From assembly GCF_010671605.1 (NCBI RefSeq), contig NZ_JAABOO010000003.1, positions 623,993 through 687,992 on the forward strand: a DNA stretch of 64,000 bases. Direction: 5' to 3'. The DNA comes from Leptobacterium flavescens. Lineage in GTDB: Bacteria; Bacteroidota; Bacteroidia; Flavobacteriales; Flavobacteriaceae. Positions 17,899-24,478 of the stretch are shown here, in pieces (within the stretch, counting starts at the first letter, position 1; each line of letters begins with the position of its first letter). A program made the translations under genes and the position numbers. The notes under the pieces were generated by a model that was given only the letters and a program-made list of their open reading frames with translations, was not told where the DNA came from and ran no database searches.

Positions 17899-19011
17899 TT
17901 ACAGTTTGTCGATGATCAGTCGTGCTGTATTTTCACTGGCTCCCTTTCCTCCCAGTTTTTTCTCCAGTTCAAAGTAATCCGAGAACAATTTTTCCCGGTG
18001 TTTCTGATCCAGTATTCTCCGGAGTTCCTCTTCCAGTCTGTCCTTATTAAAATCGCCTTGTATTAGCTCTGTAACCACTTCCTTATCCATGATAAGGTTA
18101 ACCAGGGAAATATATTTCAGGGTAATGATCCTCTTTGCGATCTGGTAGGAGATCCAGTTGCCTTTATAGCAAACCACTTCCGGTATTTTAAAAAGAGCGG
18201 TTTCCAGGGTTGCGGTACCGCTGGTAACCATGGCAGCATAGGCCACGCTTAAAAGATCGTAAGTGCGGTTCGAAACAAAATGTACATTCGGGTTAGAGAC
18301 AAAAGGCTTGTAAAATTCGTAATCCAGGCTGGGTGCTCCGGCAATAACGAATTGATAATCCGGAAATTTATCCACTACTGCCAGCATTACCGAAAGCATT
18401 TTTCTGATCTCCTGTTTCCTGCTTCCGGGAAGGATAGCAATAATAGGCTTCAACTTGTCGAGCTTGTATTCCGACCTGAACTTTAACTCGTTTACCTGCT
18501 GCCGTCCGCTAATGGCATCTATAAGCGGATGACCTACAAAATGTACTTTAAACTGATGCTTGTCTTCGTAAAAAGGTTTTTCAAACGGAAGGATGACATA
18601 CATCTCATCGACATCCCTTTTTATTTTTTTGATCCGGCTTTCCTTCCAGGCCCATATTTGCGGGGAAATATAATAATGGGTACGATACCCTTCTTTTTTG
18701 GCCCATTCTGCTATCCGCAGGTTAAAACCGGGGTAATCTATAAATACTATAACATCAGGCTGGTATTCTGAAATATCCTTTTTACAAAAGGCAATATTTC
18801 CCAGGATAGTTCTGAGATTGGAAATCACTTCCACAAACCCCATAAAAGCAAGGTCCTTGAAATGCTTTACCAGGGTGCCTCCCACATTTTGCATCAGATC
18901 ACCTCCCCATATCCTGAAATCGGCATTTTTATCCTGTTCCTTTAATGCCTTCATGAGATTGGAACCGTGAAGATCTCCGGATGCTTCTCCTGCGATGATG
19001 TAGTACTTCAT
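17899..19011 (-). CDS. lpxB: Lipid-A-disaccharide synthase
   Basis: This 370-residue protein starts MKYYIIAGEASGDLHGSNLM, the LpxB N-terminal nucleotide-sugar binding motif. It continues with FIDYPGFNLRIA, YYISPQIWAWKESRI, ILPGSRKQEI and TSGTATLETAL, all LpxB signatures. It condenses UDP-diacylglucosamine and lipid X to make the lipid A disaccharide at the inner membrane. It follows a small membrane gene and surE on the same strand with gaps of a few bases. Confidence 0.96.
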   Translation of the reverse strand: MKYYIIAGEASGDLHGSNLMKALKEQDKNADFRIWGGDLMQNVGGTLVKHFKDLAFMGFVEVISNLRTILGNIAFCKKDISEYQPDVIVFIDYPGFNLRIAEWAKKEGYRTHYYISPQIWAWKESRIKKIKRDVDEMYVILPFEKPFYEDKHQFKVHFVGHPLIDAISGRQQVNELKFRSEYKLDKLKPIIAILPGSRKQEIRKMLSVMLAVVDKFPDYQFVIAGAPSLDYEFYKPFVSNPNVHFVSNRTYDLLSVAYAAMVTSGTATLETALFKIPEVVCYKGNWISYQIAKRIITLKYISLVNLIMDKEVVTELIQGDFNKDRLEEELRRILDQKHREKLFSDYFELEKKLGGKGASENTARLIIDKL

Positions 19012-19014
19012 GAA

Positions 19015-19305
19015 TTACATTAGTTTATAGATCAGTATTCCAACAGCTGCAAATACCGTAGCCATAAGCACGCCTCTTGCCCTGAGATCTCTTTTGATCC
19101 GCAGGAAAAGGAAAAAAGCAATCACATTCATAATAGCCCCGAGAGCAATAATGCTTCCGAGATTTCCCTGTTCATAGGCCACTATAATGGAGGTCTTAAA
19201 TGTGAGTTTTGTAAAATTGGCCAGGTACAGGATACAAAGGATAACCCCCAGTGTATTGGCGATCAGCCCTACCAGAAAACCTATGAAAATCTCTTTTTTA
19301 GCCAT
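19015..19305 (-). CDS. Small three- to four-helix membrane protein between surE and lpxB
   Basis: This 96-residue protein contains hydrophobic segments at about residues 6-28, 50-68 and 78-94. Its start lies within the last codons of surE (8-base overlap) and its stop is 3 bases before lpxB, so the three are translated together. I do not recognise a named family. The tight position beside lpxB suggests an envelope role, but that is inference. Confidence 0.7.
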   Translation of the reverse strand: MAKKEIFIGFLVGLIANTLGVILCILYLANFTKLTFKTSIIVAYEQGNLGSIIALGAIMNVIAFFLFLRIKRDLRARGVLMATVFAAVGILIYKLM

Positions 19306-20077
19306 TTAAATTCCACATGTTAAGATCCTGAATAGCGTGATGAGCGGTCAGATCGTACTGAACCGGAACCACAGAAATATAACCGTTGGCCAGTGCCCAT
19401 TCATCGGTATCCTGACCTTTGTCGTGATTGATGAATTTTCCGGTTAACCAGTAGTAATCACGCCCCTGTGGATTGGTCCTTTTATCAAACTCCTCCACCC
19501 AGTTGGCTTTAGCCTGCCTGCATATTTTAATTCCTTTAATTTCTTCTTTTTTGAGTTTTGGGAAGTTCACGTTCAAAACAACACCATTCGGCATCCCGTA
19601 TTTAAGGGCATTTAAGGTTATTTTCTTTACATCTTCACGGATGGCATCGAAATTAGCTTCCCAGGAATAATCACATAAGGAAAAACCTATGGCAGGAATT
19701 CCTTCAATTCCGGCTTCGACTGCTGCACTCATTGTTCCGGAATAAATCACATTGATAGAAGAATTGGAACCGTGATTAATACCGCTGATGCAGATATCCG
19801 GTTTGCGATTAAGGATCTCATTCACTGCCAGTTTAACACAATCTGCAGGAGTTCCGCTGCAACTGTATTCTATCTGATGACCTTCCTCATCAATATTTAT
19901 CGGACTGCAATACAGGGTAGAGTTAATAGTGATGGCATGCCCCATAGCCGATTGCGGGCTATCGGGAGCAACGACTACTACATCGCCTATCTCATTCATA
20001 ATACTGATCAGCGACCTGAGCCCCGGTGCCGTAATTCCGTCGTCGTTTGTAACTAATATTAAAGGTTTTTCACTCAT
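19298..20077 (-). CDS. surE: 5'/3'-nucleotidase SurE
   Basis: The chosen start is ATG 20077, giving 259 residues that begin MSEKPLILVTNDDGITAPG. An upstream ATG at 20113 would add 12 residues with no family support. The metal-binding Asp pair in TNDDG, the segment VVAPDSPQSAMGHAIT and GINHGSNSSINVIYSGTMSA are SurE signatures. The enzyme dephosphorylates nucleoside monophosphates in the cytoplasm. It is the first gene of the surE-small membrane-lpxB unit. Confidence 0.95.
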   Translation of the reverse strand: MSEKPLILVTNDDGITAPGLRSLISIMNEIGDVVVVAPDSPQSAMGHAITINSTLYCSPINIDEEGHQIEYSCSGTPADCVKLAVNEILNRKPDICISGINHGSNSSINVIYSGTMSAAVEAGIEGIPAIGFSLCDYSWEANFDAIREDVKKITLNALKYGMPNGVVLNVNFPKLKKEEIKGIKICRQAKANWVEEFDKRTNPQGRDYYWLTGKFINHDKGQDTDEWALANGYISVVPVQYDLTAHHAIQDLNMWNLNG

Positions 20078-20174
20078 ACGAAGAAGTTGTTTTGAGAATG
20101 CTAAAATAAACAATTTGGCAGTTAAATGGACTTTATGGGTCGTTTAACAAAAAATTAGTAACATTGTAGCATTG

Positions 20175-20190
20175 TGGCACAGTTTTTTCA
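20175..20190 (+). promoter_or_regulatory. Candidate sigma-54 type -24/-12 element before prc
   Basis: The sequence TGGCACAGTTTTTTCA fits TGGCAC-N5-TTGCA with one mismatch (TTTCA in place of TTGCA) and correct spacing between the GG and the C. It ends about 35 bases before the chosen start of prc. A sigma-54 activator gene lies elsewhere in this window. This is a single-site match by eye. Confidence 0.35.
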
Positions 20191-20225
20191 GTATTTTAGA
20201 GCCACTGATTAATAAAATGGATATT

Positions 20226-22358
20226 ATGAAAAGGAACCTGGTTTATATTCTTGGAGTACTGATAATCTCGGTTGCTTCATGCAGTTTTACGAATAAAACT
20301 TTTGAAAACCCCGAAAAAGATAAACTTCTTATTGAGCTTATTTCTTATGTTCTGGAAAAAGGTCATTTCGATCCCAAAGATGTAAATGACAACTTCTCAA
20401 AGAATGTATTTAAAGATTATATCAATAGCCTTGACCCGTTCAGAAGGTTTTTTACCGATGCGGATATCAAGGAATTTAAAAAGTACGAGCTTCAGATAGA
20501 TGATCAGATCAAAAACTCTGACATCAGCTTTTTTAACCTGACACACAGTCGCTTAATGAAGCGAATGGAGGAAGCTAAATCTATTTATAAAGATGTGCTG
20601 GGGATCCCTTTTAATTTTAAAAAGGATGAAACCATCGATGTGGATTACGAATCTCACACCTATGCAAAATCAAAAAGAGAATTGGCGGAAATATGGAGAA
20701 GGCAACTTAAATTCTCTACCATAGACGATTATGCTTTTAGAATAGAGGATGAAGAAAAGAAAAAGAAGGAAGATCCTTCTTATGAAATGGAATCTCTGGA
20801 TGCCATTGAGAAGGAAGTAAGGGAAAAGACACTGACCGCAATGGATGAGTATTTTGCTTTTACCGACGATTTAGAGAGAAAAGACTGGTTTTCTCAGTAT
20901 ATCAATGCCATCGTTGAGGAGTTTGACCCTCATACCTTTTATTTTGCTCCTGAGGAAAAAGACAGATTCGATATTAGTATTTCCGGGAAATTCGAAGGAA
21001 TAGGTGCTCGTTTACAGAAACGCTTTGATGTGATAAAAGTTTCGGAGATTATTTCCGGAGGTCCGGTTTGGAGAGAGCAAAGTGTTGAGGTTGGCGATGA
21101 GATCCTTAAGGTAGCTCAGGGAGATGAGGAGCCGGTGGATATTGTCGGAATGCGTTTAGACGATGCTATTAAGCTTATTAAAGGTCCGAAAGGAACAGAA
21201 GTAAAATTAACGCTTAAAAGAGTAGATGGTACTGTTGAGGTGGTATCGATCATCAGAGATGTGGTGGAGCTGGAAGAATCTTATGCAAAGACCTCTATTG
21301 TTAAAAAAGGAGACAGAAAATTCGGGATCATTAACCTTCCGAAATTCTATATAGATTTTAAAGATTATAAAGAGAGAAATGCAGCAAACGATGTTGCCAA
21401 GGAAATAGAAAGACTGCGTGCCGAAGGAATGGAAGGACTTGTTCTTGACCTGAGAGGTAACGGAGGAGGTTCCCTGAAAACTGTGGTTGATATGGCAGGA
21501 CTCTTTATTAAAGACGGACCTATTGTTCAGGTAAAATCTACCGGTCAGCGCAAAGAAGTGCTGGACGACAGGGATTCCCGAATTCAATGGGATGGTCCGC
21601 TGGTAATTCTGGTAAATGAATTATCTGCTTCAGCCTCTGAGATCCTTGCAGCAGCGATGCAGGATTACAAAAGAGCTATTGTACTGGGAAGTAAGCAGAC
21701 TTACGGAAAAGGAACCGTTCAGAATATAATAGATCTTAACCAGTTCCTGAAAAGCAATAATGACTTCGGAGACGTTGGAGCTCTGAAAGTTACGACACAA
21801 AAGTTCTATCGTATTAACGGAGGATCCACTCAGCTGGAAGGAGTAAAGAGTGATGTAGTGGTTCCGGATCGTTACAGCTATATAGATGTGGGAGAAAAAG
21901 ATCAGGAAAACCCACTGCCATGGGATAAGATAAGTGCTGCTAATTACGATGCCTGGGACGGGTATATCGATTATGAGAGCACCATCGAAAAAAGTAAAAA
22001 AAGAATGGCTATCAATGCTCAGTTGAAACTGATCGATGAAAATGCGAGATGGATAAAGGATCAGTCAGATAATAAAAAGTATTCACTGAACTATGAGGCT
22101 TATAAGAAAGAAAATGCCAAAAATGAAAAAAGGGCAGAGTATTTCAAAGCCATCTCAGATTACAAAACCAATCTGAGCTTTAATTCGCTTCCGTACGAAA
22201 CGAGATTGTTTGCAAAAGACAGTGTTTTAAAGCAGAAGCGTGATCGCTGGCACAGAGATCTTGCAAAGGATGTTTATGTGGAAGAAGCGATCAATGTACT
22301 GGAAGATCTTCAGATAAGTAATATTAGAAGAGGAAAGGTTGCAGGAATAAAAGGATAA
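20226..22358 (+). CDS. prc: Carboxy-terminal processing protease (Prc/Tsp, S41 family)
   Basis: From ATG 20226 the protein has 710 residues and a lipoprotein-like signal (MKRNLVYILGVLIISVASC). Upstream ATGs at 20172 and 20217 would only extend this. A long N-terminal helical region precedes a PDZ domain around 240-330 (GGPVWREQSVEVGDEILKVA). The S41 protease core follows, with the catalytic Ser in NELSASASEIL and Lys in KQTYGKGTVQ. A DUF3340-type C-terminal domain ends it. Prc degrades or trims envelope proteins with nonpolar C-termini. The OppC-like gene follows after 7 bases. Confidence 0.92.
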   Translation: MKRNLVYILGVLIISVASCSFTNKTFENPEKDKLLIELISYVLEKGHFDPKDVNDNFSKNVFKDYINSLDPFRRFFTDADIKEFKKYELQIDDQIKNSDISFFNLTHSRLMKRMEEAKSIYKDVLGIPFNFKKDETIDVDYESHTYAKSKRELAEIWRRQLKFSTIDDYAFRIEDEEKKKKEDPSYEMESLDAIEKEVREKTLTAMDEYFAFTDDLERKDWFSQYINAIVEEFDPHTFYFAPEEKDRFDISISGKFEGIGARLQKRFDVIKVSEIISGGPVWREQSVEVGDEILKVAQGDEEPVDIVGMRLDDAIKLIKGPKGTEVKLTLKRVDGTVEVVSIIRDVVELEESYAKTSIVKKGDRKFGIINLPKFYIDFKDYKERNAANDVAKEIERLRAEGMEGLVLDLRGNGGGSLKTVVDMAGLFIKDGPIVQVKSTGQRKEVLDDRDSRIQWDGPLVILVNELSASASEILAAAMQDYKRAIVLGSKQTYGKGTVQNIIDLNQFLKSNNDFGDVGALKVTTQKFYRINGGSTQLEGVKSDVVVPDRYSYIDVGEKDQENPLPWDKISAANYDAWDGYIDYESTIEKSKKRMAINAQLKLIDENARWIKDQSDNKKYSLNYEAYKKENAKNEKRAEYFKAISDYKTNLSFNSLPYETRLFAKDSVLKQKRDRWHRDLAKDVYVEEAINVLEDLQISNIRRGKVAGIKG

Positions 22359-22365
22359 AACTTTT

Positions 22366-23475
22366 ATGAGTAACCGGTCTACCTCATTAACTCAATTAGC
22401 GCTCCGAAAGTTTAAAAAGAACTTTTGGGGCGTTTTAAGTTTTGTCTTTATCTCCTTATGTGGTCTGATGGCCGTTTTTGCCTATGTCCTGGCACCTGAT
22501 TCCTCAAGGAATGCAAATCAGATGCATTTGTCCATACATTCAAAAGCTCCGGGTTTTAAGGTAAAAATGCTAACGATCCCCTCTCAGAATGAAGCCTCCC
22601 AATCTGCGTTGGAGAAACTGATATTCGGAACTTATATTAACGATACGGAGATCCCCATATCGACCTATAGTGTGGAAGGTGAAGAGCTGGTAATTTCCGA
22701 ATATATCGGTAACGGAGAAAAGGGAATGGAGAAGAAAGTGTCTTTAGAAGATTTTCCGGCAGGCCTCAGTACAGATGAGATCGTAAAAAAGTATATCTCC
22801 GATAAAAAATTCCTTCTCGGAACAGATAAATACGGAAGAGACCTTCTGAGCAGAATGCTGGTAGGGGCACGTATTTCCTTTTCTATCGGGTTTATTGCAG
22901 TGTTTATTTCCCTGCTTATCGGAATATTTTTGGGAGCAATGGCGGGTTACTTCGGAGGTAAAACAGACACTGTTATTATGTGGATCATTAATGTTACCTG
23001 GTCTATTCCTACTTTACTGCTTGTAATTGCTATTACTCTTACCCTCGGAAAAGGTTTCTGGCAGGTATTTATTGCCGTTGGATTAACGATGTGGGTAGAA
23101 GTGGCCAGGGTGGTACGCGGACAGGTATTAAGCGCCAAGGAGATGCAATACGTTACGGCAGCAAAGGCCCTTGGGTTTAGTGATCTGAAGATCGTTTTCA
23201 GTCATATTTTACCTAATGTTATGGCGCCGATCATTGTGATCTCGGCAGCAAACTTTGCTTCGGCTATCCTGATTGAAAGCGGACTCAGTTTTCTGGGGAT
23301 AGGAGCACAACCTCCAATGCCAAGCTGGGGAAGTATGATCAAGGATCACTACAGTTATATTATCCTGGGAAAACCATATCTGGCAGTTATTCCCGGACTG
23401 GCTATTATGAGTCTGGTAATGGCATTTATGCTTATGGGGAACGCCCTGAGGGATGCTTTGGACGTAAAAAATTAA
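22366..23475 (+). CDS. ABC transporter permease, OppC/DppC type
   Basis: This 369-residue protein has an OppC N-terminal segment with one helix, a periplasmic stretch of about 100 residues, then the BPD_transp_1 core with five helices at about residues 160-365. The cytoplasmic EAA-type motif is seen in YVTAAKALGFSDLKIVFSHI, followed by LIESGLSFLGIGAQPPMPSWG, typical of OppC. It would form half of a peptide or nickel-type importer channel, but no ATPase, OppB or binding-protein gene is nearby. It is probably co-transcribed with prc. Confidence 0.88.
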   Translation: MSNRSTSLTQLALRKFKKNFWGVLSFVFISLCGLMAVFAYVLAPDSSRNANQMHLSIHSKAPGFKVKMLTIPSQNEASQSALEKLIFGTYINDTEIPISTYSVEGEELVISEYIGNGEKGMEKKVSLEDFPAGLSTDEIVKKYISDKKFLLGTDKYGRDLLSRMLVGARISFSIGFIAVFISLLIGIFLGAMAGYFGGKTDTVIMWIINVTWSIPTLLLVIAITLTLGKGFWQVFIAVGLTMWVEVARVVRGQVLSAKEMQYVTAAKALGFSDLKIVFSHILPNVMAPIIVISAANFASAILIESGLSFLGIGAQPPMPSWGSMIKDHYSYIILGKPYLAVIPGLAIMSLVMAFMLMGNALRDALDVKN

Positions 23476-23524
23476 CTTCCTGTATTTATTTAAAGTTTAA
23501 GACGCTTGCGTATTTCTATAAAGA

Positions 23525-23556
23525 CCGAAAATGAGATCTTGCGACCCCATTTTCGG
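23525..23556. terminator. Hairpin between convergent oppC-like and peptide genes
   Basis: A perfect 9-bp stem, CCGAAAATG (23525-23533) with CATTTTCGG (23548-23556), encloses a 14-base loop in the 105-base gap between two convergent genes. There is no strong T-tract on either strand, so termination is plausible but not certain. A shorter ACGC/GCGT stem at 23502-23511 precedes it. Confidence 0.5.
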
Positions 23557-23580
23557 ATATATACTTAACTGTTACGGTTA

Positions 23581-23781
23581 TTAAAAACAAAACCAGCAGC
23601 ATCCGCCTGTATAGACATTTCCGCCTATTGCAAAGCAATGAGCCGCATTGTCTACATTACATCTGCTAAGCCCGCCTGTGCCTCCGCAAGGACCTAACTT
23701 TATACCGCTCCCGCTGATTTTAGTTTGTTCGTTTTTGCTTAACGATTGTACTCCTTTAAGATTCTTTAATTTGTTTAACAT
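23581..23781 (-). CDS. Cys-rich bacteriocin/RiPP-type precursor peptide 1
   Basis: This 66-residue peptide has a leader MLNKLKNLKGVQSLSKNEQ followed by TKISGSG, matching the LKxLKGxxxLSKxEQxxIxG pattern of Bacteroidota bacteriocin-like precursors, with Gly-Ser-Gly in place of the usual Gly-Gly. The predicted core is Gly-rich with six Cys, ending GGCCWFCF. It is the last of three related genes downstream of the C39-like/VKOR/thioredoxin fusion gene, so disulfide formation is the likeliest maturation. It is oriented towards the convergent oppC-like gene. The core has no family I can name. Confidence 0.75.
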   Translation of the reverse strand: MLNKLKNLKGVQSLSKNEQTKISGSGIKLGPCGGTGGLSRCNVDNAAHCFAIGGNVYTGGCCWFCF

Positions 23782-23825
23782 GGTTGTAATTTTTAAATAT
23801 TTATTAATAATGTTGTTTAGAAAAG

Positions 23826-23921
23826 TGAATTGGTAACATTTACCATATTTCTGAATTCCCTTAAAGGCCTTCTGGTTGCAGCATATGGGGTAAATATCAG
23901 AGAGTAGCTGTTACCAATTCA
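23826..23921 (-). repeat. Long interrupted stem-loop between peptide genes 1 and 2
   Basis: An outer perfect 12-bp stem joins 23826-23837 with 23910-23921. Directly inside it, 23838-23844 pairs with 23889-23895 (7 bp) and 23845-23848 pairs with 23883-23886 (4 bp). A 2-base bulge (23887-23888) and a 14-base bulge (23896-23909) interrupt the 3' side. The 23 pairs sit in the 181-base spacer, downstream of peptide 2 and about 45 bases upstream of peptide 1. It may be a 5' leader RNA structure or a mobile palindromic element. Confidence 0.6.
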
Positions 23922-23962
23922 TCAATTAAGAGCCAATATCAGGCCCTTTTAATATAGCTTCC

Positions 23963-24145
23963 TTAGAAACCGCAAATAGGATCAGTCCGATCTGGACATA
24001 CGCAATCACAGGGTATGTAAAAGATTTGGCCGAGGTTGTTCGCACAAACTCCTAAATTTGTACTTACTCCTGCTCCATTGATGCGATTAAGCTCTTCCCT
24101 GCTTAGTTTCTGAGTTCCTTTTAGTTTTAAAATGTTTTTTAACAT
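23963..24145 (-). CDS. Cys-rich bacteriocin/RiPP-type precursor peptide 2
   Basis: This 60-residue peptide has a leader MLKNILKLKGTQKLSREELNR followed by INGAG, clearly related to peptide 1. The remaining segment is about 35 residues and holds five Cys, including an IPCDCVCPD run and a C-terminal ICGF. The cleavage site would lie after the Gly-Ala-Gly motif. The 5' leader shares a hairpin and about 50 bases of similarity with that of peptide 3. It is in the same direction as the VKOR-fusion gene. Confidence 0.72.
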   Translation of the reverse strand: MLKNILKLKGTQKLSREELNRINGAGVSTNLGVCANNLGQIFYIPCDCVCPDRTDPICGF

Positions 24146-24171
24146 GATTTAAAATTTCTATGGTTTATACT

Positions 24172-24195
24172 CCTGAACATTTACAGACACTCAGG
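24172..24195 (-). promoter_or_regulatory. Conserved leader hairpin upstream of peptide 2
   Basis: Five pairs (CCTGA with TCAGG) enclose a 14-base loop, 26 bases before the peptide 2 start. The same layout occurs before peptide 3 at 24428-24451, with loops differing at only two positions and one compensatory change in the stem. It could be an RNA element controlling translation or RNA processing. Confidence 0.5.
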
Positions 24196-24221
24196 TTCGT
24201 GTCTTTTGCGACTAGTCAATT

Positions 24222-24398
24222 CTAGTGTGCACAGGGTGAATCATGTGGAAGTTCACATAAAGGAAAACTCCAGTTCCCTCCACATGCAATACAATCAGAT
24301 TCATTGGTGGGCCAGGTTGGGCAGCCACCGCTAATACTCTTCTGCTCTTCTTTAGCTATTAGCTGAGCATTTTTTAATTTTAAAATGTCTTTCAACAT
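24222..24398 (-). CDS. Cys-rich bacteriocin/RiPP-type precursor peptide 3 (double-Gly leader)
   Basis: This 58-residue ORF reads MLKDILKLKNAQLIAKEEQ then KSISGG, a classic double-glycine leader, followed by a core of about 33 residues beginning CPTW. The core contains five Cys and two Trp and ends SPCAH. The leader is closely similar to those of peptides 1 and 2. It starts 80 bases downstream of the VKOR-fusion stop on the same strand. The double-Gly site is the target of C39 peptidase ABC exporters; none is seen in this window. Confidence 0.75.
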   Translation of the reverse strand: MLKDILKLKNAQLIAKEEQKSISGGCPTWPTNESDCIACGGNWSFPLCELPHDSPCAH

Positions 24399-24427
24399 AA
24401 TTTAAAGTTTTGATGGTTTTGTGTTTT

Positions 24428-24451
24428 CCCGAACCTTTATAGACACTCGGG
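24428..24451 (-). promoter_or_regulatory. Conserved leader hairpin upstream of peptide 3
   Basis: Five pairs (CCCGA with TCGGG) enclose a 14-base loop nearly identical to that of 24172-24195. Compared with that hairpin, the middle pair has changed from T-A to C-G, preserving pairing. It lies 29 bases before the peptide 3 start and 27 bases after the VKOR-fusion stop. A 12-bp perfect palindrome TCCTTGCAAGGA is next to it at 24462-24473. Confidence 0.5.
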
Positions 24452-24478
24452 GATATGTCTGTCCTTGCAAGGATATCT

